41,645 nt of DNA. It comes from Accumulibacter sp. (GTDB lineage: Bacteria > Pseudomonadota > Gammaproteobacteria > Burkholderiales > Rhodocyclaceae). The DNA lies in assembly GCA_031266435.1 (NCBI GenBank), contig JAISAZ010000019.1, positions 1 through 41,645 of the forward strand. Direction: 5' to 3'. Every line of letters starts with the position of its first letter. Position 1 is the first letter of the stretch. Positions 1 to 8,892 of this stretch are shown one piece after another. The notes under the pieces were generated by a model. It made no database searches. It had not been told where the DNA came from and was given only the letters and a program-made list of their open reading frames with translations. Position numbers and translations under genes: made by a program.

Positions 1-1551
1 GGCACCGACGGCTACAAGCGCGTCGGCGTCGGCGCGAGCGGCGCGCTGGGCGCGATAACGAGTTACCGCGTCGATGCCTACGGCTTTCACAACGAAGGCT
101 GGCACGATCTGGGCGAATCGCGCGGCGGAAAATTGATGAGCATGTTTCGCATCCAGCCGAACAGCGATCTGAAGTTCGACCTGATCGCCGATTACAGCCT
201 CGAACGCCCCGACCGCTACTACGGCATTCCTTGGGGGACCAACCAGCATCTCGACAAATCGCTGAAAAAGGAAAGCTACAACGCGCGCGACGCGCTCATC
301 CGCTACGAAGAACTCCGCTTGCGCGCGAAGGCCGATTGGCGCGTGAACGATTGGTTGAATATCAACAACGAGCTGTACTACCTCGAATCCAAGCGGACGT
401 GGAAGAACATCGAGTCGTACAATTTCGGCGCGGTGCCCAATACGGTGAACCGTAGCGACTATCTGTATATCCGGCACGACCTCGAACAGACCGGGAACCG
501 GCTTGAAGCCGTCGTCAAGGCGGCGCAGCACCGCGCCGTTTTCGGGTGGGAGACCGCGCGGGTCGATTTCAAGCATACGAATAATTCGCCCTACGGCGGC
601 ACTTCGGTCGTCTGGGCGTCGAACCCGGCACACGGCTATTGGAACAGCCCGGATGCGATATTGCCGAAATGGAAGACCGCGTCGACCTTCAACGCAATTT
701 ACGCCGAAGACGTGTGGAAATTCCATGATCGTTGGCAGTTGCTGGCCGGAATCCGCCGCGATTTTTCCAAGGTTTCGCGCGACAACCTCCTGGCTCCGGG
801 AGGCGCCGACGATTACAGCAATCAAAGTATCAACGGCACCGCGTGGCGTGCCGGCCTCACGCACTTTCTGACGCGCGACACCAATCTCTACGCGCAGTAC
901 AGCGCGGGACATGACCCCGTGACGGATCTGATCACATCGAATTTGATGAATGCTCGTTTCCGCCTGACGAAAGGGCGCCAGGTCGAGGCCGGGATCAAGC
1001 AGACGCTCCCGAACGGTCTCGGCGAATGGACCGCGGCCGTTTTCCGCATCGAGAAGAAGGACATCATTACTCGCGATCCGGTCAACTCGGCGCTGTCCGT
1101 CCAGGGCGGGAAGCAGCATTCGCAGGGTGTCGAATTGGGCGCTGCGGTTTCACCTGCAAAAAACTGGCGTTTTGAAGGAAACTACACGTGGCTCCAGGCG
1201 CGTCTCGATGAATTGATCGAAGCGGGGGGTGTCTCGCGCGACGGCAACCGGCCGCAACTCGTTCCGCGTCACACGGCGAACCTCTGGGGGCATTACCGCC
1301 TCGCCGAGTGGCAAGGTTCGCTGGGCTTGCGCTACGTCGGGAAACGCTTCACCTCAAACGCGAATACGACCGAAATCCCCGCCTACACGGTCGCCGACGC
1401 GAGCCTTGCGTGGCAGTACGACCGCAGGACGACTTTCCGGCTGATCGCGCGCAATCTGACGAACAAGGTCTACGCGGCGTCGAGCTACAACAGCCAGTTC
1501 ATCCTGGGCGAGCCGCGGCGTTTCGACTTGGTCGCGGAACTGAAGTTCTGA
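1..1551 (+). CDS. TonB-dependent siderophore receptor, C-terminal part (5' end outside window)
   Basis: Outer-membrane beta-barrel that takes up a ferric siderophore with energy from TonB. The reading frame is open from base 1, so the signal peptide and plug domain lie upstream of the window; 516 residues remain. The visible part is all barrel: alternating aromatic strands, a late segment RNLTNKVYAASSYNSQF and a terminal aromatic strand ending in ELKF, typical of FhuA/FpvA-type receptors. It stops one base before the start of the PepSY protein, so the two are probably co-transcribed. That pairing is common in siderophore uptake, where PepSY proteins are thought to help reduce or release iron. 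The siderophore cannot be told from sequence. The internal ATG at 133 is not a real start, because homologous sequence continues upstream of it. Confidence 0.88.
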   Translation, partial: GTDGYKRVGVGASGALGAITSYRVDAYGFHNEGWHDLGESRGGKLMSMFRIQPNSDLKFDLIADYSLERPDRYYGIPWGTNQHLDKSLKKESYNARDALIRYEELRLRAKADWRVNDWLNINNELYYLESKRTWKNIESYNFGAVPNTVNRSDYLYIRHDLEQTGNRLEAVVKAAQHRAVFGWETARVDFKHTNNSPYGGTSVVWASNPAHGYWNSPDAILPKWKTASTFNAIYAEDVWKFHDRWQLLAGIRRDFSKVSRDNLLAPGGADDYSNQSINGTAWRAGLTHFLTRDTNLYAQYSAGHDPVTDLITSNLMNARFRLTKGRQVEAGIKQTLPNGLGEWTAAVFRIEKKDIITRDPVNSALSVQGGKQHSQGVELGAAVSPAKNWRFEGNYTWLQARLDELIEAGGVSRDGNRPQLVPRHTANLWGHYRLAEWQGSLGLRYVGKRFTSNANTTEIPAYTVADASLAWQYDRRTTFRLIARNLTNKVYAASSYNSQFILGEPRRFDLVAELKF

Positions 1552-1552
1552 A

Positions 1553-3022
1553 ATGGGACGCCTCCTGCGCGGGCTGCATCTCGTCCATCGCTGGACGGGA
1601 ATCGCGCTGGGGGCCCTGATCCTTTCGTGGCTCGTTTCGGGCGTCGTCATGGTCTTCGTGCCGCGCCCGACGCTGAGCCTCGCCGAACGGCTCGCCGGTC
1701 TGCCGCCGATCGACGCGTCGGCGGTCAAGGTTTCGGCTCTGGACGCGTGGAAATCGACGGGGAGGTCGGGCTGGCCGCGAAGCGTCCGGCTCAACGCCTC
1801 CGGCGGTCGTCCGGTCTACCACTTCGAGGACGGCGAATCGCGCCGGATTTCGGTTCGCGCAGACGACGCGACGAAGATTGAAGCGCTCGACCCGCTCGAC
1901 CCGTCCGACGAGGCCGCGCTGCGCCGCATCCTTGCTCCTTACGCGGGCAAGGCGGCGATCGATTCCTTCGTCGCGGTCGAACGCGACCAGTGGTCGGTCG
2001 TCGCCAACTTCGACCCTCTGCGTCCCCTCGTCCGCGCCGAACTCGACGACGGGCGGCATTATTACGTCTCGACGCGGAGCGGCGAAGTCGTCCTCGACAC
2101 TGCGCGCGCCGAACGCGCGTGGAATTGGCTGGGGACTTTCGCGCACTGGCTCTACTTTACGGAATTGCGGCAGAATTTCGGCCTCTGGCGCGCGGTGATC
2201 CTCTGGCTCGCCGCCGCCGCGACGCTCGCGGCGCTTTCGGGTTTCTGCCTCGGTGTCGAACGCCTGAAGATTCTGAAACCCTACTCGGGCGGGCGCTTTA
2301 CGCCGTACCGCGAAAAGTGGAAACGCCTGCACCACGTGAGCGGTCTTCTCGGCGGAGTTTTTCTGCTCTCGTGGCTGTTCAGCGGCTGGCTCTCGCTCTC
2401 GCCGATGGCTTGGGCGAAAACCGCCCGGACGAGCGAAGAAGAGCGCGCGTGGCTCGCGGGCGGGGCGCTCGACGCCGAAGCCTTGCGCCGGACGCCGCCA
2501 CTCGGCGCGAAGTCGCGCGAGATCGCCTGGGCGCGATTCGATGCGCAGCCGACGGCGCTGCTTTTCGACACAGACGTCCCGGATCGCGCCGTATTCTCGG
2601 CGTCCGACACGCGCCGCACTCCGCCGCTCACCCTCGACGCGATCGCCGCGCGCGGCAAGGGCTTGAAGCCGCGCGAGAAGCTCGTTTCGGCGGATTGGCT
2701 GACCGGGCAGGACGCATATTACTACTCCCGGAACGGGCGCAAACTCGTCCTTCCCGTCGTACGTTTGCGCTTTGACGACGCCGAGAAAAGCGCCTACTAC
2801 ATCGACCCGGCGACGGGGAGCATCGTGTCTAAAATCGACCGGGGCGCGCGCGTGCAGCGCTGGCTCTACCGAGGGCTGCACCGCCTGGACTTCCCGCCTT
2901 TCGACCGGTACGAGACGGCTCGGCGCGTCCTCGTCGTGCTCGCGTCCCTACTCGGAATCCTGATGACATTGAGCGGATGCGTGCTGGGCATCAAGCGCAT
3001 CGGGCGCTTGGGTGGGAAATGA
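1553..3022 (+). CDS. PepSY-associated transmembrane protein (FoxB/PiuB-like, iron uptake)
   Basis: Inner-membrane protein of 489 residues in the PepSY_TM family. Four hydrophobic segments are visible: near residues 10-35 (after LHLVHRWTG), around 215-240, around 258-285 (after RLHHVSG) and near 455-480. Two long periplasmic regions lie between them. The histidines at the membrane edges (HLVHRW, LHHVSG, LHRLDFPPF) are the usual family signature and may hold heme or metal. Members next to siderophore receptors, such as FoxB and PiuB, are linked to reductive release of iron from siderophores in the periplasm. The ATG is one base after the receptor stop, which indicates one operon. The exact reaction is inferred from family and context. 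Confidence 0.85.
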   Translation: MGRLLRGLHLVHRWTGIALGALILSWLVSGVVMVFVPRPTLSLAERLAGLPPIDASAVKVSALDAWKSTGRSGWPRSVRLNASGGRPVYHFEDGESRRISVRADDATKIEALDPLDPSDEAALRRILAPYAGKAAIDSFVAVERDQWSVVANFDPLRPLVRAELDDGRHYYVSTRSGEVVLDTARAERAWNWLGTFAHWLYFTELRQNFGLWRAVILWLAAAATLAALSGFCLGVERLKILKPYSGGRFTPYREKWKRLHHVSGLLGGVFLLSWLFSGWLSLSPMAWAKTARTSEEERAWLAGGALDAEALRRTPPLGAKSREIAWARFDAQPTALLFDTDVPDRAVFSASDTRRTPPLTLDAIAARGKGLKPREKLVSADWLTGQDAYYYSRNGRKLVLPVVRLRFDDAEKSAYYIDPATGSIVSKIDRGARVQRWLYRGLHRLDFPPFDRYETARRVLVVLASLLGILMTLSGCVLGIKRIGRLGGK

Positions 3023-3045
3023 AATGCCTCCAGCCTTTTATTCCA

Positions 3046-3136
3046 TTTCCAGTTCATCCCTTCCATCGTCGACTTCGCCTTGCCGTACTACTTGTACTGT
3101 CTGCGGCTCGTCTTCTCGGTATGAATGAACTGGAAA
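3046..3136. repeat. 12-bp inverted repeat between convergent genes
   Basis: TTTCCAGTTCAT (3046-3057) and its exact complement ATGAACTGGAAA (3125-3136) are separated by 67 bp. They lie between the convergent ends of the PepSY gene and the small secreted-protein gene. There is no T-tract, so it is not a classic terminator. It could still fold in RNA or be a degenerate mobile-repeat remnant. Confidence 0.45.
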
Positions 3137-3147
3137 AGGAATTAGAA

Positions 3148-3405
3148 TTACTTCAGTTTCTTCGTCCAGTCGTCGTAGAACTTGCAGAGAGCGTCCATGT
3201 CGCTGGCGCTCTGAAGCGCGGGCAGGTCTTTCTGCATCGCGGTCATCGCTTGCTGATATTTCTGGGGGTCCTTCTGCGCGGCGGTCACGATGGCCTGCTG
3301 GAACGCCTGTGCCTTGGTCTGGGCTTCCTCGACCGTGCAGGCGGCGTGGGCGAGACCGACGGAGCCAAGGAAGACTGCAAGGCAGAGGAAAAATGTTTTT
3401 TTCAT
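3148..3405 (-). CDS. small secreted helical protein
   Basis: An 85-residue protein whose first 21 residues form a clear Sec signal peptide: MKKT, a hydrophobic core, then GLAHA before AC. The mature part is about 64 residues, rich in Gln, Ala and Lys and probably all alpha-helical. It has two cysteines, one just after the cleavage site and one in ALCKFYDDW, which could form a disulfide in the periplasm. An AGAGG ribosome-binding site precedes the ATG by about 7 bases. A TAAAAT -10-like box (complement of 3436-3441) lies about 30 bases upstream. It is transcribed alone, convergent with the PepSY gene. I do not recognise the family and assign no function. Confidence 0.75.
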   Translation of the reverse strand: MKKTFFLCLAVFLGSVGLAHAACTVEEAQTKAQAFQQAIVTAAQKDPQKYQQAMTAMQKDLPALQSASDMDALCKFYDDWTKKLK

Positions 3406-3466
3406 GATATGCCTCTTGTTGTTGAAGGGGTGTGTATTTTACCCGATTGTCGATTTATCGAGAGAT

Positions 3467-5050
3467 TCAGTCGTCCTTCGCCGGACGCAGCAGGCTGAAT
3501 ATCATCCCGCCGAGCAAGGCGACCCCGGCGGCGAGGAGCGCCCAAAGAACGATCCTTCGGACAGGGGTTTCGCCGTCTACCGAAAGTGTGGCGGCGGGGA
3601 CATTGGGTGAAGGCGCGCGCGCCCCGACCTCATCCGTGAGCTGTGCTCGCGCGAGGCGGCCCGACGCGACCGCCTGTTCGGCGTCGACCGGGACGAGCGA
3701 CGCGAGCGGCAGGTCCGCCGCGCGCGCGTCGGGTTTGCCGACGGCGAGCCGGTACGGCGCTTCCCCCCGCGCGAGAAAGACGAGGTCGCGCGCGGGGAGG
3801 GCGACTTCGATGACAGGAGGTTTTGCGCCGAGCTTGCCTCGCGGGTCGACCTGCATTCGCAGTTGCTTGACCGAAACGCCGGGGAGCTCGAGTTCGTTTT
3901 TAAGCTCTTCATCGCCGCCTTCCGAGAGGGACGGCAGCCGGTAAACCAAGCCGCTGGCGAGTGTGCGCCAGGCTTCGAGTTCGCGGACACGCGCGCGGGC
4001 GCGTGCGCGCTCACGGGCCCGCGTACGGCTCCTGAACGCGTCGCGGACGCGCGGCCTGCCGTGAAGCTTTTCTGCAGCCGAGGAGTCGGCGTTTGACCGC
4101 GCCGCCGTATTCGGCGGTGGGTCGCATCGCCCGGAAAAGATGACCGGCGCCAAGGCGCTGGTCTCGTCGATTACGACCGACACCCGTGCGAGCGGCGCGC
4201 ACAGCGGGAAATTCCAGACGTACTCGCCTTCGCGTCCGGCGAGGGCTTCGCCGACGAGCGGCCCTGACCACGCGAAGGGCGCGGGCGCGGTCCCGACGCT
4301 GTCGACCCTGCCCGAAAGACGCGCGCCGCGCACCCCGGCCGCGTGCTTTGCGTCCTGCCAGCGCAGCCTCAAGTAGCGAAACTTACGCCTTGGCAGATCG
4401 AATTCGCGCTGCGTAATGCTCTCGCCGTTGAAACTCAACTGTACGATTTGTCCGCTGCCGAGGCCGCGCCAATGTTCGATATCGTCGCTTCCTTCGATGG
4501 TGAAGCGGAAAAGACCTTCCTGCTTGCCGATCCAGTCGATCATCAATCGTTCCGGGACGAAATCGAGCGCGCTTGCGTCGATCAGCCAGCCGCTCAAGGT
4601 CTTTCCAGGTTGAGACGCGGCGCCCCGTCCGGTCGGGCGCGTCCCCGCTTCGGCTTCGCGGACGTCGATTTCGACGGCGCCGTCGGCGTCGCGCCGGATC
4701 CGCAGGCTGGGCGCGAGATGGAGCGAAGCCTTGCCGCCGTCGGAAGATTCGTCGGCGTAAAGCGGAAACAACCGCGCCGGCGCTTCTCGCCGATCCCGCG
4801 CGCGGCGCGTCTCGCTCTTCGTCAAGGCAAAGGGCATCGATTCGCCTTTTGCGTCGAAAATGCGTACGTCGCGCAAGTCGGAGTGCGCCGCCCGCCATTG
4901 CACGTGCGCCGGAATTTCAACGCGGTACCAGGTCGCCGCGCGCTCCGGGGCGATCCCGGTACGGTAGGCATAATCGGCGATGTCTTCCGCCGCCGAAGCG
5001 GAAAAACTCACGCCGCCGACGAGCACGAGCGCCGCCAAAGTCGATTTCAT
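3467..5050 (-). CDS. DUF3999 family exported membrane protein
   Basis: A 527-residue protein of unknown biochemical role that matches the DUF3999 type. It has a signal peptide (residues 1-20, ending SASA before AEDIADYAY), a long beta-rich periplasmic region, and one C-terminal membrane helix (VLWALLAAGVALLGGMIFSLL) followed by a short charged tail. The frame stays open far upstream to 6052. The ATG at 5050 is chosen because it gives the signal peptide and overlaps the preceding DUF2339 stop by 4 bases (ATGA), a translational-coupling arrangement. DUF3999 and DUF2339 genes are known neighbours, so the two products probably form one envelope complex. A stretch near the middle (ARSRARERARARARVRELEAW region) is unusually Arg/Ala-rich and may be a coiled linker. 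Confidence 0.82.
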   Translation of the reverse strand: MKSTLAALVLVGGVSFSASAAEDIADYAYRTGIAPERAATWYRVEIPAHVQWRAAHSDLRDVRIFDAKGESMPFALTKSETRRARDRREAPARLFPLYADESSDGGKASLHLAPSLRIRRDADGAVEIDVREAEAGTRPTGRGAASQPGKTLSGWLIDASALDFVPERLMIDWIGKQEGLFRFTIEGSDDIEHWRGLGSGQIVQLSFNGESITQREFDLPRRKFRYLRLRWQDAKHAAGVRGARLSGRVDSVGTAPAPFAWSGPLVGEALAGREGEYVWNFPLCAPLARVSVVIDETSALAPVIFSGRCDPPPNTAARSNADSSAAEKLHGRPRVRDAFRSRTRARERARARARVRELEAWRTLASGLVYRLPSLSEGGDEELKNELELPGVSVKQLRMQVDPRGKLGAKPPVIEVALPARDLVFLARGEAPYRLAVGKPDARAADLPLASLVPVDAEQAVASGRLARAQLTDEVGARAPSPNVPAATLSVDGETPVRRIVLWALLAAGVALLGGMIFSLLRPAKDD

Positions 5051-8000
5051 GTCCCTTCTCCAGTCTCCGCTTTCGGCGGAAGCGGCGAAAAATAGCCGAC
5101 GATGAGGAGCAACAAACCCACGCCGATGAAGGAAACGACGCGCGCGAGACTGCCGCGCTCGCTCAGTTCGACGAAAAAGAGTTTCGCCACGACGACGGCG
5201 GTCAATGCCGCGCCCGCCATCCAGACGCCCCGCTCGCCGCGCCGGTTGCCGCCGATCATCAGAACGAGCGCGAACAGCGCCCAGACCAGGGACCAACTCG
5301 CCTGTACGCCCATCGACGCCACCATCGCGTTGTAACGGAAGGGGACGCCGGACCAGAAATGCGCGGCGCGGCAAACCATCATCGTGAGGAAGGCCAGAAC
5401 GGTAGCGCCTCCGGCGAGCGCCGCCGTGTTTTTGAGCGACTCCGGCTCCACGCCGATTTGCGGCAGATAGTCGCGGCCCCAGCGCCAGGACGCGAAGAAC
5501 ACCAACAAGAGCCCCAGTTCGAGCGGATTTGCGAGCGGCACGTAAGGCAAGGGCGCGGCGTCGCCCGTCGAAAAACCGTTGGCGGCCCAGAACCAGGCGA
5601 ACATGAACACCGCGATCGGGAACGCGGCCTGAAAGCGGTATTCGTTCCCGAACTCCGTAAGCGGCCAAAAGCGCCCGCGTTTGCCGCTTGCGAACCATAG
5701 ATAGAGGCTCGGCGCCAACGCCCCGCCGAGCCAGGGCCACGCGCCCCCCAATCCGGCGTCCCCGCCGGCCAGGGTCTGGACCATGAAGTCGCGCCCCGCC
5801 AGCGTCAATACGCCGACGAAAATCCACGCGCCCGCGACGTGCGCACCGCTCCGCACCGCGGCGGGGTAGAGTCCGGACAGACGCCGCAAGGAAAAGAAAT
5901 GCCCGAAGAAAAACACCGTCCACGCGGGCGCGCCCAGCGCGAGCGGCCCCGCTCCGCGCGTCGTCAGCAGCCCCGTGGCCGCCGCGAGCGGCACGCCGCA
6001 CGCGAGCAACGCCAAGGCTCGCCACTGCGTTGCGTGTGCAAGCACCGCCCATAATACGGAGAAAAGAGACAAAGCGAAGAGCACCACGTATTCACGCTCG
6101 CTGCGGAGGAGGTGGGAGAAGTAGCTGCCGCCTTCCAGAGCGTCGGTAAAAGCGAAGATATGATCGACGGTCGCCCAGACCCACCAGATCATTCCCCACG
6201 CGAGCAGCACACCGGAAAGCGTGTCGATGCGTTCCGGTTCGAGCGCGTAGGCGTTGTCGCGGCGAGCGCTTGCCGGACGCGCCGCGCGCTGGTGCATGAG
6301 CCACGCGGCGACCGCTGCCGCGAACGCCAGCGCGACGGGCGCCCAGCTTCCAGAGGGCGCGAGTCGCCGGGAAAGGGCGTAGAGGAAGGAAAGGCCCGCG
6401 ACGGCTTCGATCACGGCGCCGAAATAAAGCACGAGTCCCCGACGCTGCCACAGCCCGACCCACAGCAGCAAAAGGCCGCTCATTGCCCAAGCGACGCCGA
6501 TATTGTTCCATTCGAGCACGAAGAGCGGCGCCAGGTTGATGAAGATCAATCCGGCGAGCAGGGCAAGTTCCAGTTGCCGCGCCAGCGGACGCGATCGACG
6601 CGCCATCGTGCTCACCTGCGCGACGATCTCGCTGGCGACCAGCATCAAACCGATGAGCGCCGCGCACAAGAGTCCCATCCAGTCCGCGCCAAGGACGTTC
6701 GCCTTTCCCGCCCACATCGACCCCGGACCGACGATGCCCGCCTCTCCCGCTTCCAGTTGGATCAGGAACAATACGCCGCCCAGCCCTTGAATCCCCAATC
6801 CGCAGGCGAGGAAAGCGCGCGAGTTCAGATAATGGCTGGCGAAAGTCGTCGCCAAGCCCGCGATTGCCCACGCGACGATCGTGTATTCGTAGCCGAAAGA
6901 GAGCGGCGCGATCAGATACACGAAAGCCAGACCGGCGACGGCAAACACCGGAAGGCAAACCCGATCCGCCGAAAACCCGGTCTCGCCGTCGGCGAGCGCG
7001 CGCGCGAGGGCGCGGTGGCAAAACAGCAGCGCCGCGCCGACCAAGGCCGCGCCCAGAATAGAATTCTCCAGCAAGGTGGCGCGGCCGAATTCGGTGTCTC
7101 TGAGGTAGGCCAGCGCCGACGACGCGATCAGGAGCAAGGAAAAGAACCTCGCCAGCTTTCGCTTCTGAACGAGGCTCAGCCAGTAAATGCCGGCGCCTTC
7201 GACCGCCCAGATCGCCGACGACACGCTGTGCGCGCCGTAGGCGAGCGGCGGCGTCAGCGAAGCGAAGACCACCCCCAGCGCGATACAGATTTCCTTCAGC
7301 AGGGTCACGCGCTTGCGTCCCCGCAAAAAACACGCGAGCGCAAGATAAAAGAGGCCGAGTCCCAGCGCGGAAAACGCCGAACCGAGATAAAAGCGGTCGA
7401 CGATCGCGTATTGCAAGCCGAAACCCGCCAGCGCCGGCCCGAATATCATGACGCCGTCGACGTAATCGGTCTTGCGTACCGACCAGCGCAGGATCGGGGT
7501 CCGTTCGGTTTCTTCCGGGGCGCCGTCCGCCTCGGTGAGCTTGCGGCGCGCGAACAAGAGACCGATGGAGACGTACATGAGGAAAAAGAGCAACAGAAAA
7601 GCCTCGACGCTCGCAAACTTTTCAGGCGCGTAATGCTGGATTCCCCACGCGAAACCGATGCCGAAAGTTCCGGTAAAACCGATCAGATTCAATATTCGCC
7701 ACGCCTTGAACCACGCGACGAGCAAAATCCCCGTGGAAAGCAGCGCGAAATAACTGAAGAGCGCCACGTGGTCGCCGCTGCCGGTCGACGCCAGGATCGG
7801 CGTGGCGAAGCCGCCGAACGCGGCCGCGCTCGCCAGGACGACGGCGTCCTGCACGACCGCGAGCACCGTCGCGGCGGCGGTCAGCGCCACGAGGAGCACG
7901 AATACCACCGACGGCGGCAGCAAACGATGCAGATGCATCGCGGCAAAGCACGTCAAATACAGGACGGCGATCCCCGTGCCTTGCAGGGTCAGCCCGTAAG

Positions 8001-8829
8001 CGGCGTTCTTCCGGCGCACGAGCCAGCCGAGCGCCAAGAGGGCCAGGGCGGTCGCCGCCACGCCGATATAGCGGAATTCGACCGGAATCGAGAAGTGCTC
8101 GGAAACGTAGCGCAGCAGGAACGCGAGGCCGATGAAGAGGAGCAGCACGCCGGCGTGCAGGACGGTATTGCCGCCAAGCAGAAAGTTTTTCGCTGCGGCG
8201 AAAATATTCCCCGCGAAGTCGAACCAGGCGTCGGGTATCGCAGCGCCTTGTTTAAGGCGCGCCGCGCGCGCAAGGACGGACGCCGAGGGATCGCGCGAAG
8301 ACGAGGAAGAATCCGGCAAGGCTTTCGGCATCGCCACGCCTTGCCGGAGGCGCGCCGCGTGTTCGAGGACGGCTGCCGAGGGAGAAGGCAAAGACAGGGA
8401 AGATTCGGGCAAGGGTTCCGGCGCGGGCGGAAGAGGAGGAAGAGGCGGAAGAGGCGTCGCGGGTTCGACGATCGCCTGAGTTTCCGGCGGGGTGGACGGC
8501 GCGCGGGGTGCCTCCGGCGCGGTCGCGGGAAGCGTCCGCGTGTCGATGGAAACGCGTGCACTCGCCACCGTGGGTTGCCGAGGCTCAATGCCGTCGGCGC
8601 GCGCGTCTTCCGCTACGGTTTTTTCCACGGCGCCGACGTGTGCGGTGCTCGGCGCTTCGATGTTACGCGCGGACGCTTTTTTCGCTTCGACCGAAAGCTC
8701 CAGAGACGCGACATCACGCGATAGCGAGCGCAGGGCGTCGCGTATCTTCTGGTTATCTTTTTGCAAGGCCGAAACACGATTCCAGAGAACCGCAAGCCCC
8801 GCCGCGAGCAACAAGGTCATGAACGCCAT
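5047..8829 (-). CDS. DUF2339 family polytopic membrane protein
   Basis: A 1260-residue inner-membrane protein with well over twenty hydrophobic segments from about residue 220 to the end, as in DUF2339 proteins; it is longer than the roughly 900-1000 residues I expect for the family. The N-terminus has a membrane helix (about 3-16), a coiled-coil stretch (20-55) and a long Pro/Ala-rich linker (90-150). The linker is followed by two copies of a 22-residue motif (149-170 and 180-201) built on VLxxAARLxQGxAxPxA. It overlaps the DUF3999 gene by 4 bases. The family is sometimes discussed in envelope or polysaccharide contexts, but no function is established that I can name. Confidence 0.85.
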   Translation of the reverse strand: MAFMTLLLAAGLAVLWNRVSALQKDNQKIRDALRSLSRDVASLELSVEAKKASARNIEAPSTAHVGAVEKTVAEDARADGIEPRQPTVASARVSIDTRTLPATAPEAPRAPSTPPETQAIVEPATPLPPLPPLPPAPEPLPESSLSLPSPSAAVLEHAARLRQGVAMPKALPDSSSSSRDPSASVLARAARLKQGAAIPDAWFDFAGNIFAAAKNFLLGGNTVLHAGVLLLFIGLAFLLRYVSEHFSIPVEFRYIGVAATALALLALGWLVRRKNAAYGLTLQGTGIAVLYLTCFAAMHLHRLLPPSVVFVLLVALTAAATVLAVVQDAVVLASAAAFGGFATPILASTGSGDHVALFSYFALLSTGILLVAWFKAWRILNLIGFTGTFGIGFAWGIQHYAPEKFASVEAFLLLFFLMYVSIGLLFARRKLTEADGAPEETERTPILRWSVRKTDYVDGVMIFGPALAGFGLQYAIVDRFYLGSAFSALGLGLFYLALACFLRGRKRVTLLKEICIALGVVFASLTPPLAYGAHSVSSAIWAVEGAGIYWLSLVQKRKLARFFSLLLIASSALAYLRDTEFGRATLLENSILGAALVGAALLFCHRALARALADGETGFSADRVCLPVFAVAGLAFVYLIAPLSFGYEYTIVAWAIAGLATTFASHYLNSRAFLACGLGIQGLGGVLFLIQLEAGEAGIVGPGSMWAGKANVLGADWMGLLCAALIGLMLVASEIVAQVSTMARRSRPLARQLELALLAGLIFINLAPLFVLEWNNIGVAWAMSGLLLLWVGLWQRRGLVLYFGAVIEAVAGLSFLYALSRRLAPSGSWAPVALAFAAAVAAWLMHQRAARPASARRDNAYALEPERIDTLSGVLLAWGMIWWVWATVDHIFAFTDALEGGSYFSHLLRSEREYVVLFALSLFSVLWAVLAHATQWRALALLACGVPLAAATGLLTTRGAGPLALGAPAWTVFFFGHFFSLRRLSGLYPAAVRSGAHVAGAWIFVGVLTLAGRDFMVQTLAGGDAGLGGAWPWLGGALAPSLYLWFASGKRGRFWPLTEFGNEYRFQAAFPIAVFMFAWFWAANGFSTGDAAPLPYVPLANPLELGLLLVFFASWRWGRDYLPQIGVEPESLKNTAALAGGATVLAFLTMMVCRAAHFWSGVPFRYNAMVASMGVQASWSLVWALFALVLMIGGNRRGERGVWMAGAALTAVVVAKLFFVELSERGSLARVVSFIGVGLLLLIVGYFSPLPPKAETGEGT

Positions 8830-8892
8830 TTATAACTCCGCTTCTCGATCGACCGCAGACGATATTCAGTGTTCGTCAAAAGATCGGCTCAC

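Noticed and set aside
5051-6052. Long N-terminal extension of the DUF3999 frame
   Set aside because: It would overlap the DUF2339 gene by 1 kb, and the translated part is Arg-rich shadow sequence. The signal peptide and 4-base overlap fix the start at 5050.
6112-8724. 870-codon open frame opposite the DUF2339 gene
   Set aside because: Low-complexity, Arg/Gln/Glu-rich product with no recognisable fold; the membrane protein on the other strand explains the base composition.
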